Source of the DNA: CAZOAR01 sp964577985
GTDB taxonomy: Bacteria > Gemmatimonadota > CAZMKB01 > CAZNLH01
Reading direction: 5' to 3'
DNA: 64,000 nucleotides
Assembly (NCBI GenBank): GCA_964577985.1
Contig: CAZOAR010000006.1
Span: 1-64,000, forward strand
Positions 52,158 to 61,500 of the stretch are shown piece by piece. A program made the translations under genes and the position numbers. The notes below the pieces were generated by a model that was not told the origin of the DNA, ran no database searches, and saw nothing but the letters and a program-made list of their open reading frames with translations. The first letter of the stretch is position 1. Each line of letters starts with the position of its first letter.

Positions 52158-52637
52158 CTACTTGTCCGTCATGTAGTCGACGATCCTGCTGATTTCCCGC
52201 TTCAGCACATCAAATACGGACTCATATGCCTCTCTTCCAAGGCCCACGGGATCCGCGATCTCCACACCTGGATCGTCTCTGGCGGGATACTCCGTCACGA
52301 GAAACGCCTCAGCTCCACCCGCGAGTTCTCTCACCCTCTCCAGGTGCCTGCGTTCCATCGCCAATATGAGAGATGCAGCTTCGATCATTTCTCTCCCCAG
52401 AGGGCGGGAGCGATGTCCCGCGATGTCTATACCCCTTTCGAGGCTCAGTGCATGAGCCATCTCACTCGGCGGCAACCCCTCGGCGGCGTGTGTTCCGGCC
52501 GAGGCCACCCTGATGCGATCCTTCCAATCCTCCGGCAGGAGACGCCTCATAATTCCTTCGGCCATGGGGCTTCTGCAGGTATTGCCGGTGCAGACAAAAA
52601 GAACGCTCCAATGATCATCTTTTTCGAACGGTATCAC
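52158..52637 (-). CDS. Low-molecular-weight protein tyrosine (or arginine) phosphatase
   Basis: A 159-residue phosphatase with the CX5R loop Cys16-Arg22 (CTGNTCRS) and the general-acid Asp in the IADPVG segment near residue 127. The Thr next to the catalytic Cys is seen in YwlE-type arginine phosphatases as well, so the target residue is uncertain. The start appears to be GTG. It stands between meaB and the tsaC-like gene, a neighbourhood also seen for YwlE-tsaC/sua5. Confidence 0.88.
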   Translation of the reverse strand: MIPFEKDDHWSVLFVCTGNTCRSPMAEGIMRRLLPEDWKDRIRVASAGTHAAEGLPPSEMAHALSLERGIDIAGHRSRPLGREMIEAASLILAMERRHLERVRELAGGAEAFLVTEYPARDDPGVEIADPVGLGREAYESVFDVLKREISRIVDYMTDK

Positions 52638-52709
52638 CCTGATAGCAGCCAGTCCGGTCGATGAGCCTCATAGCACAAAAGACTAAATTACCACAAAGGG
52701 AAAAGGGTG

Positions 52710-53390
52710 TCAAGACAGGATGGCGGTAAGAATCTTCTCCGGGGGTATTACCCCCTCTCTGACCACCCGGACCTCATCTCCCCTGATCCTCACAATCGTG
52801 GAGGGAAGAACACCCCCGACGCCAGCATCTATCGCGAGACCTATCGGAAAAGGTGACGAGGAAAAATACGCTCTAAGATCCGACAGGCAGGTTGCGGGCG
52901 GCATCCCGGTAGTATTTGCGCTGGTGGACGTAATCGGCCTCTGATATACGTCGAGCAGCTTGCTTACAAAAGGCGCAGAGCTTATCCTGAGGGATATCAT
53001 CCCGCCTGCTCCCGCGAGATATACGGGGATGTTGTCCGCCGCCGGCAGGAGCAACGTGACGGGCCCTGGCCAGAACGCCTCCGCCAGTTTCTCCACGAGG
53101 CAGGTGTCATAATCCCCAGAGGCGAGAACATCAATCCATCCGGTATCCGGGATCAGGAGGATAAAGGGCCTGTCTCCCTCCATCTTTTTCATCCCGAGGA
53201 TACTCCTGAACCCCTTCTCGCTCGAGTAATCGGATCCCAGACCATAAACCGTTTCGGTCGGATAAAATATGACTTCGCCGGCCTGCAGTATCTGAACGAC
53301 CAGCGGTATCACATGATCGAGAGACGATCCGCCTGGTGATTCTATTCTCTCTTCCCTGAGGATGGTCACTTGACTTGTGTCGCCCTCCAT
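52710..53390 (-). CDS. tsaC: Threonylcarbamoyl-AMP synthase (Sua5/YrdC/YciO family)
   Basis: A 226-residue enzyme making L-threonylcarbamoyl-adenylate for t6A37 modification of ANN-decoding tRNAs. The family blocks FYPTETVYGLG near 44, KKMEGDRPF near 70 and STSANTTGMPP near 155 are present. Only the YrdC domain is present, with no Sua5 C-terminal extension. The adjacent LMW phosphatase gene is a common neighbour. A ribosome-binding site is weak. Confidence 0.9.
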   Translation of the reverse strand: MEGDTSQVTILREERIESPGGSSLDHVIPLVVQILQAGEVIFYPTETVYGLGSDYSSEKGFRSILGMKKMEGDRPFILLIPDTGWIDVLASGDYDTCLVEKLAEAFWPGPVTLLLPAADNIPVYLAGAGGMISLRISSAPFVSKLLDVYQRPITSTSANTTGMPPATCLSDLRAYFSSSPFPIGLAIDAGVGGVLPSTIVRIRGDEVRVVREGVIPPEKILTAILS

Positions 53391-53481
53391 TACCGAGAGG
53401 ACATGCGGAGAAGCGGATGATAGAGCGATGAGATGTCGCGTCGGAAAAGAGGTCCTCCGGAGATGCAGAAAACCGGCGTTG

Positions 53482-53883
53482 CTATCCTCTGCCTATTATC
53501 CTCAAGGCCAGGAGCGCGGCATTCCTCGCGTTGTCTATTCCAACCGTGCCAACCGGGACTCCCGCGGGCATCTGAACAATCGACAACAATGAATCCATAC
53601 CGTTGAGCGGGCCTCCGGAAAGGGGTACACCTATCACCGGCAGGTTCGTATAAGACGCTATAAAGCCGGGAAGATGACCAGCGAGCCCTGCTCCACCGAT
53701 GAAGACCCGACAACCCAGCTCCTCCTCCTTGCGGATTATTTCTCTGGTGCCATCCGGGTCTCTGTGTGCCGAGGAGACATAGAGTTCACACTCGACCCCC
53801 TTTTCAGTCAGCGTCTCATGAGCTTTCATCATGATTTCCAGGTCGTTCCTGCTGCCAATGAGAATAGCTATTCTATCTTTCAT
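53482..53883 (-). CDS. purE: N5-carboxyaminoimidazole ribonucleotide mutase PurE
   Basis: A 133-residue purine biosynthesis enzyme from the ATG at 53883 (GAGAGG nine bases upstream); an upstream ATG at 53952 would add 23 residues with no family match. Ser11-x2-Asp14 (GSRNDLE), His40 (SSAHRDPD) and the SIVQMPAGVPVGT loop are conserved. The C-terminus stops soon after ALLALRIIG, shorter than in E. coli. purK is not next to it. Confidence 0.92.
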   Translation of the reverse strand: MKDRIAILIGSRNDLEIMMKAHETLTEKGVECELYVSSAHRDPDGTREIIRKEEELGCRVFIGGAGLAGHLPGFIASYTNLPVIGVPLSGGPLNGMDSLLSIVQMPAGVPVGTVGIDNARNAALLALRIIGRG

Positions 53884-53977
53884 GTCAACAAGCCTCTCGC
53901 GCAGTAAGAGTGTCCGCTCATCGCTGCCCTCCACAGACGCACGGTGAACCATTTGCAGTCAGATGGCCGCCCTCGCT

Positions 53978-55138
53978 TCATATCGGTAGTTTGACGCCAC
54001 CCCGAACCAGATTGGTCCCTATGACAAGCCTCTGGATCTGATTGGTGCCCTCATATATCTGGGTTATCTTAGCGTCTCTCATGTACTTTTCTATCGGATA
54101 GTCCCGCATGTATCCGTAGCCGCCAAAGATCTGGACCGCGTCTACCGTTACTCCCATCGCGAGGTCCGACGCAAACAGCTTGCTCATAGCCGATTGCTTG
54201 CTCACAGATTTTGCACCTGAATCTATCATTCGAGCCGTCTGGTACAAAAGAGCCCTCGCGGCCTCTATCCGAGTCGCCATATCGGCAAGCATAAACTGAA
54301 TGGACTGAAACGCTCCGATAGGCTGGCCGAATTGTTTCCTCTCCTGGGAATAATTGAAAGCGAGTTCAAATGCCCCCTGGGCTATGCCGAGCGCCTGCGC
54401 CGCTATGCCAGGTCTCGTCCTGTCAAGCGTCTTCATAGCAATGATAAACCCCATTCCTTCTTTCCCGATAAGATTCTCTGCGGGGACTTGACAATCTTCA
54501 AATATAAGCTCCCTCTGGATGGACGCCCTTATTCCTATCTTGTCTTCCGTCTTGCCGAATGAGAACCCGCTGAATCCCTTCTCGACTATGAAGGCGCTTA
54601 TGCCGCGAGTCCCTTTGCCCGGATGTGTGTTCGCGAAAATCGTATAGACGTCCGCCACCTCGGCGTTTGTGCAGAACACCTTCCTGCCGTTGAGTATGTA
54701 TTCGTCGCCCGACTTCACGGCGGTAGTCTTCATACCCCCGGCATCACTTCCCGCCTCTGCTTCGGTGAGACCATACCCGCAGTAACAGCCCCCTTCCGCA
54801 ACAGGGGGAAGATATTTCTTCTTCTGCTCTTCCGACCCGCCGACCAGTATCGGAGTCAGCCCGAGTCCAGTGGCCGCGTATGATACCGCTACCCCCGCTT
54901 CTATCCGGCTGAGTTCCTCTGTAACCAGGCTCATGTTGAAAACACCACCTCCCCTGCCTCCGTACTCTTCCGGTATGAACAGGGCGGGAAGTCCCGCGTC
55001 ATCGATGATTTTCATGATCTCGTGCGGGAAGCCACCTTCCCGGTCCAGTTGCGCTCGCACCGGAAGGACATGTTCCTCCGCTATGCTTCGAGCAAGTTTT
55101 TTCAGTTTCTTCTGTTCTTCTGTCAGGAAATATTCCAC
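53978..55138 (-). CDS. Acyl-CoA dehydrogenase (copy 3)
   Basis: A 386-residue dehydrogenase with YGLTEAEAGSDAGG, FCTNAEVADVYTIF, RKQFGQPIGAFQSI, IFGGYGYMRDYPIEKYMRD and QIYEGTNQIQRL. Its second acid motif Tyr-Glu-Gly-Thr matches copy 1. The start is GTG behind GGGGGGAAGA. It is separate from the main acyl-CoA operon, lying downstream of rnc by 32 bases, so it may be co-transcribed with the fatty-acid synthesis operon. Confidence 0.92.
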   Translation of the reverse strand: MEYFLTEEQKKLKKLARSIAEEHVLPVRAQLDREGGFPHEIMKIIDDAGLPALFIPEEYGGRGGGVFNMSLVTEELSRIEAGVAVSYAATGLGLTPILVGGSEEQKKKYLPPVAEGGCYCGYGLTEAEAGSDAGGMKTTAVKSGDEYILNGRKVFCTNAEVADVYTIFANTHPGKGTRGISAFIVEKGFSGFSFGKTEDKIGIRASIQRELIFEDCQVPAENLIGKEGMGFIIAMKTLDRTRPGIAAQALGIAQGAFELAFNYSQERKQFGQPIGAFQSIQFMLADMATRIEAARALLYQTARMIDSGAKSVSKQSAMSKLFASDLAMGVTVDAVQIFGGYGYMRDYPIEKYMRDAKITQIYEGTNQIQRLVIGTNLVRGGVKLPI

Positions 55139-55170
55139 TCTTCCCCCCGTTCGCTGGATTGAGAAATTTC

Positions 55171-55980
55171 TTATCGTTCCTCATCTTCCGAAGTAAGTAT
55201 CTTAAGCGCGTGCAGGGCGGCGACTTTTTCCGCCTCCTTCTTGCTGGTCCCGCTACCACGGGCAATCCACTTCCCCGCCACCTTGACCTCACAGGTGAAG
55301 ACTTTGTCGTGTTCGGGCCCCGTCGTTTTGACTACTTTGTAGGATGGCTGTGTCTGGAACCTCTCCTGAGAGAGTTGAAGGAGGTTGCTTTTGGTCGAAT
55401 GGAGCACTTGATCCTCAGAGATGGAATCTTTCGCCTCCAGAAGAAGTCGAGTCACAAATCGTCTGACATCCTCCAGTGAGCCATCTATGTACATCGCGCC
55501 GAGAAGCGCCTCAAGGCTGTCCGCTTGAATCGTAGCTTTGCTCTTTCCCTCCATGATGCTTTTTCCACCCGTGAAGAGAAGATATTTGTGAAGATCTATC
55601 AAGGTCGAACATCGAGCGAGTGAGGATCCTGAGACGAGAGATGACTTGAGCCTGGTGAGCTCCCCCTCCATGAACTCGGGATGAGTCCTGAAAAGCTCAT
55701 CCGAGACAATCATTCCCAGGACGGCATCCCCGAGGAATTCCAATCTCTCGTAGGACCCGAGCGTTCCTTTGCCATTATCATGGGCATAGGACCTGTGAGA
55801 GAGGGCCTGGTTAAGGATCTGCTTATCCTTGAACACATAATCGATCTGTTCCTCGAGTCTGGCAAGCACGGCTACACGCTCTTCGCTCAGGTCATTATCG
55901 GATCGCGCTGATTCCAGAAAGGCAAACAGCTTCCTCCATGCGTTCCTGAACGTGGAAATCTGCTTAGTCTCCATTGGCAT
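55171..55980 (-). CDS. rnc: Ribonuclease III
   Basis: A 269-residue dsRNA endonuclease. The catalytic signature ERLEFLGDAVL near residue 81 and the second metal-binding segment ADSLEALLGAMYIDG near 150 are present, followed by a C-terminal dsRNA-binding domain with SGTSKKEAEKVAALHAL. An N-terminal extension of about 30 residues precedes the usual start of the family. The start overlaps fabF by 17 bases. RNase III processes rRNA precursors and regulatory RNAs. Confidence 0.95.
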   Translation of the reverse strand: MPMETKQISTFRNAWRKLFAFLESARSDNDLSEERVAVLARLEEQIDYVFKDKQILNQALSHRSYAHDNGKGTLGSYERLEFLGDAVLGMIVSDELFRTHPEFMEGELTRLKSSLVSGSSLARCSTLIDLHKYLLFTGGKSIMEGKSKATIQADSLEALLGAMYIDGSLEDVRRFVTRLLLEAKDSISEDQVLHSTKSNLLQLSQERFQTQPSYKVVKTTGPEHDKVFTCEVKVAGKWIARGSGTSKKEAEKVAALHALKILTSEDEER

Positions 55981-57214
55981 GAAACCGCTTCAGCGCGAGA
56001 CACGCGTTCTGTCCGCCGAACCCGAAGGAGTTAGAGATGGCGCATTCTATATCCGCCTCTCTGGCTTTGTTCGGGACGTAGTCCAGGTCACAGTCGGGAT
56101 CTGGATACTCATAGTTGATAGTGGGGGCGACCAGCCCGTCTCGAAGTGCCATCAAGGCAAAAACAAACTCTATCCCACCCGCCGCACCTAGCAGATGCCC
56201 CGTCATCGACTTCGTCGAGCTGACCATTACACTGCGGGCGTGCTCCCCGAACACTCGTTTTATTGCCACTGTTTCGTATTTGTCATTGAGTTCGGTGGAA
56301 GTTCCGTGGGCATTCACGTAGTCCACCTCAGAGGCTTTTGCATCCGCCTCTTTGAGGGCCATGGCCATCGCCCTCGCCATCCCTTCTCCGTTCGGCGCCG
56401 GAGCAGTTATGTGGTAGGCATCGGCGGTCATGCCGTAGCCAACGACCTCACCGATTATGTTTGCACCCCGCTCACGCGCATGACCCAGCTCCTCGAGGAT
56501 GACAATACCAGCCCCCTCTCCAAGGACAAAACCGTTTCTCATCCTGTCAAAGGGCCGGCTCGCTCGCCCGGGCTCGTCATTTCTGGTCGAAAGCGCTCTC
56601 ATTGAGCAGAATCCACCGACCGCCATTGGCGTTATGGCCGCCTCCGCTCCACCGGCAATAATCACATCGGCGTCACCATATTTTATCCACCTGTAGGCAT
56701 CGCCGATGGCATGAGCTCCAGACGCACAGGCTGATACCGTCGCGTAACTGGGCCCTCTTGCCCCAAACCTTATGGCCACCTGACCGCTGGCGATGTTCGA
56801 TATCATCATCGGGACAAAGAACGGGCTGATCCTGCCCGGGCCTCCATCTGTCAAACGGGTGTGCTGAGCTTCTATCGTGCTTATCCCACCAATCCCCGAA
56901 CCGATGATAACGCCAAACCGCTCGCTGTCAACTCCGTTCTGCTCGAGTCCCGAATCATGCACGGCCTGAGTCGATGCGGCGATACCATACTGGAGGAAGA
57001 GATCCATTCTCCGGATCTCCTTCTTTTCCAGATATTGTTCCGCATGAAAATCCTTTATTTCAGCGGCAAACGTCGTGGCAAAATCGGACGCGTCGAACCT
57101 TGTAATCGTTCCGATTCCGTCCTGTCCCGCGAGAAGCGCTTTCCAGCTCTCTTCTGTACTGTTGCCGACAGGTGAAATCAAACCTGTTCCGGTGACTACT
57201 ACCCTTCGTTTCAT
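55964..57214 (-). CDS. fabF: Beta-ketoacyl-ACP synthase II
   Basis: A 416-residue condensing enzyme for fatty-acid chain elongation. Catalytic Cys163 (VSACASGAHAIG), His in NAHGTSTELND near 303 and His in MTGHLLGAAGG near 340 form the FabF triad. The start VVVTGTGLISPVGN is canonical. It follows acpP by 46 bases and overlaps rnc at its end, the classic acpP-fabF-rnc order. Confidence 0.96.
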   Translation of the reverse strand: MKRRVVVTGTGLISPVGNSTEESWKALLAGQDGIGTITRFDASDFATTFAAEIKDFHAEQYLEKKEIRRMDLFLQYGIAASTQAVHDSGLEQNGVDSERFGVIIGSGIGGISTIEAQHTRLTDGGPGRISPFFVPMMISNIASGQVAIRFGARGPSYATVSACASGAHAIGDAYRWIKYGDADVIIAGGAEAAITPMAVGGFCSMRALSTRNDEPGRASRPFDRMRNGFVLGEGAGIVILEELGHARERGANIIGEVVGYGMTADAYHITAPAPNGEGMARAMAMALKEADAKASEVDYVNAHGTSTELNDKYETVAIKRVFGEHARSVMVSSTKSMTGHLLGAAGGIEFVFALMALRDGLVAPTINYEYPDPDCDLDYVPNKAREADIECAISNSFGFGGQNACLALKRFHANGD

Positions 57215-57260
57215 CCTCTACCCCAATCCAGGATCCATACGGGATCACGAGAGGGCCAGT

Positions 57261-57512
57261 CTATCCCGCGAGGCATTTCTCCAGATAATCGACTGCCTTG
57301 CCCACCGTATCCATCGTCTCAGCGTCCTCATCGGGTATCTCGACATCGAACTCCTCTTCGAAAGCCATAACTAGCTCAACCGTGTCGAGAGAATCCGCTC
57401 CGAGATCGTCGACAAAAGAAGACTCGTTGCTGATCTTCTCCGGATCGATTCCGAGACTTTCGATGATCATTTCCTTGACTTTCTTCTCAATTTCTGTTCT
57501 GTCCAGAGCCAT
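57261..57512 (-). CDS. acpP: Acyl carrier protein
   Basis: An 83-residue acidic four-helix protein that carries growing acyl chains. The phosphopantetheine attachment Ser41 lies in LGADSLDTVELVMAFE. AAAGGAGATC precedes the ATG. It sits between fabG and fabF as in most bacteria. Very acidic composition and length are normal. Confidence 0.97.
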   Translation of the reverse strand: MALDRTEIEKKVKEMIIESLGIDPEKISNESSFVDDLGADSLDTVELVMAFEEEFDVEIPDEDAETMDTVGKAVDYLEKCLAG

Positions 57513-57557
57513 CCTTTGATCTCCTTTAGTTGATCGGAGCTTTTCGAGCAGGCGGCA

Positions 57558-58301
57558 TCAACTCATTACCATCCCGCCGTCCACATTAATCACCTGACCG
57601 GTTACATAGCCCGAAAGATCAGACGCAAGGAAAAGAACGACCTTGCTTACGTCCTCCGGCGCTCCCCCTCTCCGCAGTGGGATGTTCTTCAAAAACATCT
57701 CCCTGGCGGCGTCCGACAGTTTGTCTGTCATTGGTGTCTCGATGAAACCGGGCGCGATGGCGTTCACTCTTATTCCTCTGGAGGCGACTTCCTTCGCCGT
57801 CGACTTGGTCAGTCCTATGACGCCGGACTTCGCTGCGGAGTAATTGGCCTGTCCCGGGTTCCCGATGATGGCGACAACCGAAGATATGTTGATGATGCGG
57901 CCGGAACGCTGCTTGACCATGCCGGGGAGGACCGCCTTCGTGCAGAGGAACATTCCCTTGAGGTTGACCGCGATAACCGCGTCCCAGTCCTTCTCTTTCA
58001 TCCTTACGACAAAGTTGTCCCGGGTGATACCGGCGTTGTTTACCAGGAGGTCCACCTCGGAATACCGTTCGATCACCCGCTGCATCATTCCGTCAACGCT
58101 CTCCCCATCAGAGACGTCGAGTTCCACCGGAAAGGCTCGATCCTCATCTCCCAGGTCCGACGCCACTCTGCCGGCACCCGCTCCATCGATATCGGCTACT
58201 ACTACTCTGGCACCATACTCGAACAGTTTCCTGCAGACGGCTTCACCTATTCCCTGAGCCCCCCCGGTGACTATCGCCACCTTTGAATCGAGACTGATCA
58301 A
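57558..58301 (-). CDS. fabG: 3-oxoacyl-ACP reductase
   Basis: A 247-residue short-chain dehydrogenase. The TGGAQGIGEA cofactor loop near residue 12, NNAG near 85, Ser in NISSVVAIIGNPGQANYSAAKSG with Tyr and Lys of YSAAK form the catalytic set. The start is probably TTG at 58301 with GGGGGGTGAT just upstream; another TTG at 58319 overlaps the fabD stop. It reduces beta-ketoacyl-ACP using NADPH. Confidence 0.95.
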   Translation of the reverse strand: MISLDSKVAIVTGGAQGIGEAVCRKLFEYGARVVVADIDGAGAGRVASDLGDEDRAFPVELDVSDGESVDGMMQRVIERYSEVDLLVNNAGITRDNFVVRMKEKDWDAVIAVNLKGMFLCTKAVLPGMVKQRSGRIINISSVVAIIGNPGQANYSAAKSGVIGLTKSTAKEVASRGIRVNAIAPGFIETPMTDKLSDAAREMFLKNIPLRRGGAPEDVSKVVLFLASDLSGYVTGQVINVDGGMVMS

Positions 58302-58315
58302 CAAATCACCCCCCT

Positions 58316-59254
58316 TCAATCCTTCCGTTGTGAAATAAGAAAGTCCTTCATTTCCTCATACCCATCCACATGGGCGCCTGCAAGAGAATCGTCAATTTTT
58401 TTCAGCAAACGACACAGGACTTTCCCGGGCCCCACCTCGACAAATCTGTTGACACCCGCCCTGGCAATATACTGAATGGAATCCTGCCACATAACAGGTT
58501 TTATCAACTGGTTTTTCAGGCATCTTCGTATTTCTTCGCGATCCTGAGTTCCACTTGCTGAGACATTGGTAACAACCGGACACGCGGCATCACTGATCCT
58601 TATCTCATCAAGCTGGTTCTCCAACCCTGACAGCGCTTCCGTCATCAGACTCGAATGAAAGGCACCGCTGACGTCCAGCCGGATGGCCCTCTTCGCCCCG
58701 TCGGCCCTTGCAAGCTCCATCGCTTTTTCCACACCCCGCACTTCACCCGAGACCACCGTCTGTTGAGGCGAGTTGAAGTTGGCAGGTTCGACGATCCCTT
58801 CAATAGACGCTTCGCCGCAGACTTTTATGACCCCGGATGGTGTCATGCCGAGGATTGCCGCCATTGTACCAGGCCTCTTGAGCCCTACGTCGTACATGAG
58901 TTCGCCTCTAAGGCGAACTGTGACGAGCGCGTCACGGTACGACAAGCTGCCATTGCAGACGAGGGCGGAGTATTCGCCAAGACTGTGACCGGCCACTACA
59001 TCCGGCACCACACCCTCCCCTTCAAGCAGTCGTGCCAGAGCCACGCTGTAAGCGAGTATCGCGGGCTGAGTGTTCTTCGTCTTGACCAGTTCCTCTGCGG
59101 GTCCTTCGAAAATAATCTTCGAAAGATGATAGTCAAGAATATCATCCGCCTCTTCGAAGGTCTTTCTGACCAGAGCGTTCTCTTCATAAAAGGCCTTACC
59201 CATCCCGACATACTGGGATCCCTGGCCCGGGAAAAGAAACGCGAGTCTACTCAT
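58316..59254 (-). CDS. fabD: Malonyl-CoA:ACP transacylase
   Basis: A 312-residue transferase loading malonyl groups on ACP. Start FLFPGQGSQYVGMGK; nucleophile Ser91 in GHSLGEYSALV; His in VSGAFHSSLM near 203. Overlaps the fabG region at its 3' end if the longer fabG start is used. Starts 10 bases after the fabH stop. Confidence 0.96.
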   Translation of the reverse strand: MSRLAFLFPGQGSQYVGMGKAFYEENALVRKTFEEADDILDYHLSKIIFEGPAEELVKTKNTQPAILAYSVALARLLEGEGVVPDVVAGHSLGEYSALVCNGSLSYRDALVTVRLRGELMYDVGLKRPGTMAAILGMTPSGVIKVCGEASIEGIVEPANFNSPQQTVVSGEVRGVEKAMELARADGAKRAIRLDVSGAFHSSLMTEALSGLENQLDEIRISDAACPVVTNVSASGTQDREEIRRCLKNQLIKPVMWQDSIQYIARAGVNRFVEVGPGKVLCRLLKKIDDSLAGAHVDGYEEMKDFLISQRKD

Positions 59255-59264
59255 GATCAGCCCT

Positions 59265-60257
59265 TCACCATCTGATCAGCGCCGACGCCCACGTCACCCC
59301 ACCACCTGCCGCGGCAAGAAGAATGTTGTCTCCCTTCTTTATCGCTCCCGTTTCCAGCGCCTCTGACATGGCGATAGGGATAGACGCTGCCGACGTATTG
59401 CCGTACTGGTCGATGTTGACGTAGATCTTCTCTCTGGGAAGTTTCAATCGCTTGGCCGTCGCGTCAATTATGCGGATATTTGCCTGATGAGGTATAAAGA
59501 GATCTACATCAGACGGCTCCAGTCCGGCCAGCTTCAGGACTTCGAATGCGGCATCTTCCATCCCCCTTGTAGCGTACTTGAACAACTCATTCCCCATCAT
59601 CTTTATATAGTGAAGCTGCTGCTCCACAGTATCACGTGTGGCAGGTTTGCGTGACCCCCCGGCTGGCATCTTGAGTATACGAGTCAACCGCCCGTCACTT
59701 TTCAGATACGTTGCCAGGATCCTTCTCCCCTCGGGGGGATTTCCGATGATGGCTGCTCCCGCGCCGTCACCGAAGAGAACACAGGTGCTCCGGTCGGTAA
59801 AATCACATATCTTCGTCAACGTCTCGGCACCGATTAAAAGGACTCTCTCATATTGTCCCATGTTTACCAGACCCCGGACCAGGGCCATTCCATAAAGAAA
59901 ACCGGAGCAGGCGGCACTGACGTCAAAAGCCGCCGCGTTCCCGGCATCCAGAAGTTCCTGCACGGTGCAGGCAGCGGCCGGAAAGGGATAGTCTGGCGTG
60001 GCAGTTGCGAGAACGATCATGTCCAGGTCACCGCTGCACATGCCGGCATTCTTGAGTGCCACCCTGCCCGCCTCGGCGGCAAGATCCGACGTGGCGGTCA
60101 ATTCATTCGCGACTCGTCTCTCCCTGATTCCGGTTCGGCTCGTGATCCATTCGTCCGACGTATCTACGAGCTTTTCCATATCGTGATTCGTCATCACCCG
60201 GTCCGGCACAGCCATCCCCAGCGAAATGATACCGGCAGCGTTCTCCACTTCAGCCAT
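59265..60257 (-). CDS. fabH: Beta-ketoacyl-ACP synthase III
   Basis: A 330-residue initiating condensing enzyme joining acetyl-CoA or a branched starter with malonyl-ACP. Cys117 (AACSGFLYG), His in IPHQANIRI near 250 and Asn in NTSAASIP near 280 form the triad. Given the leucine dehydrogenase and acyl-CoA genes in this window, branched-chain primers are plausible. The ATG overlaps the plsX stop by 8 bases. Confidence 0.96.
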   Translation of the reverse strand: MAEVENAAGIISLGMAVPDRVMTNHDMEKLVDTSDEWITSRTGIRERRVANELTATSDLAAEAGRVALKNAGMCSGDLDMIVLATATPDYPFPAAACTVQELLDAGNAAAFDVSAACSGFLYGMALVRGLVNMGQYERVLLIGAETLTKICDFTDRSTCVLFGDGAGAAIIGNPPEGRRILATYLKSDGRLTRILKMPAGGSRKPATRDTVEQQLHYIKMMGNELFKYATRGMEDAAFEVLKLAGLEPSDVDLFIPHQANIRIIDATAKRLKLPREKIYVNIDQYGNTSAASIPIAMSEALETGAIKKGDNILLAAAGGGVTWASALIRW

Positions 60258-61257
60258 TCTCTACATACTCCTTCAGAATATTGCGGATGTTGTCGTTAAT
60301 ATCTCGCTTCACCGACAGTCTTGCCGTGTTGATCGCGTTCCGGATAGCCTTTGGAGATGAACTACCATGGCAGATAACAGACACGCCTCCAACGCCCAGA
60401 AGCGGAGCACCACCATATTCTTCATAGTTGAGATCTCTCTTCATCATGTCGAAGGTCGGCTTCATCAGGAGAGCACCGAAACGCCTGAGGGGACTGAGAG
60501 CCGTCCCATTCCTGATCATCGACATAACAAGAGAAACGACACTCTCGCTCAGTTTAAGTATAACATTCCCTACGAAGCCATCACACACTACTACATCAGC
60601 CCGTCCTTTGATGATGTCACCGCCCTCCACGTTTCCGACGAAGTTCAGGTGGCTGTCTCGCAACAACTTGTGGGCCTTCACCGTCAACTCGTCACCTTTC
60701 GTGGGTTCCTCACCGATGCTCAGTAATCCAACCTTCGGGTTCTCCCGGTTCAGGAATTTCCGGGCGTGCACGTCCGCCATTATGGCGAAGTGCAAGAGAT
60801 GAATCGGCCTGCTGTCCACATTTGCGCCGGCATCAAGAACGATACACGGATCTCTCATCGTAGGGAACACGGTCATGATCGCCGGCCGACTGATGCCTCT
60901 GATTCTTCCGAGCGTCAGAAGAGACTGGGTCATGACAGCACCGGTATTTCCTGCGCTGATGAAGGCGTCGGCGTTTCCATCCTTCTGCAGTTGCAGGCCT
61001 ACGGATATTGATGAACCTTTCTTTTTCTTAAGGGCTTGAGCCGGCGACTCGCTCATCTCAATAACCTGGGGGGCGTGTACGACGGAGAGGCGTGAATCAG
61101 AAAAATGCCTGCATCTCAGTTCTTCCTCTATCCGTCCCTTATCACCCACCAGAATTATCTCAAAATCACCGTCGAACCTGTTGATTGCCTCGATGGCACC
61201 TTCAACTGGTGTCTCCGGTATCCTGTCACCACCCATCGCATCCAGGACAATTTTCAT
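60250..61257 (-). CDS. plsX: Phosphate acyltransferase PlsX
   Basis: A 335-residue enzyme making acyl-phosphate from acyl-ACP for phospholipid synthesis. Start MKIVLDAMGGDRIPE; further family blocks are SAGNTGAVMTQSL near 107 and DGFVGNVILKLSES near 230. The ATG at 61257 follows AGAGGTG by six bases; a GTG at 61266 is the alternative. It links membrane lipid synthesis to the fab genes behind it. Confidence 0.95.
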   Translation of the reverse strand: MKIVLDAMGGDRIPETPVEGAIEAINRFDGDFEIILVGDKGRIEEELRCRHFSDSRLSVVHAPQVIEMSESPAQALKKKKGSSISVGLQLQKDGNADAFISAGNTGAVMTQSLLTLGRIRGISRPAIMTVFPTMRDPCIVLDAGANVDSRPIHLLHFAIMADVHARKFLNRENPKVGLLSIGEEPTKGDELTVKAHKLLRDSHLNFVGNVEGGDIIKGRADVVVCDGFVGNVILKLSESVVSLVMSMIRNGTALSPLRRFGALLMKPTFDMMKRDLNYEEYGGAPLLGVGGVSVICHGSSSPKAIRNAINTARLSVKRDINDNIRNILKEYVENG

Positions 61258-61312
61258 CCCGTTCACCTCTGGCGGGAAGTCAACTCGCGGTCATGACGCA
61301 ACAACTGCGAGA

Positions 61313-61498
61313 CTAGGATAACTCCTCCACCTCCACAACCAAACGGCCCTTGTAGTATCCGCAATGCTGGCAGACACTGTGAGATTCCTTCGGCTGCCTG
61401 CACTGGGAGCATAGCGACGTGGTAGGCGCTGAAAGACTGTGATGAGTCCTTCTCTTTCTCTTTTTACTCTTTGATGTTCTTCTTCTTGGTACTGCCAT
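61313..61498 (-). CDS. rpmF: 50S ribosomal protein L32
   Basis: A 61-residue basic ribosomal protein with the L32 start AVPRRRTSKSKKRKRR and a four-cysteine zinc ribbon (CSQC and CQHC). Two bases separate it from the yceD stop. The yceD-rpmF-plsX-fab order is widely conserved and ties ribosome and membrane synthesis together. Confidence 0.96.
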   Translation of the reverse strand: MAVPRRRTSKSKKRKRRTHHSLSAPTTSLCSQCRQPKESHSVCQHCGYYKGRLVVEVEELS

Positions 61499-61500
61499 TT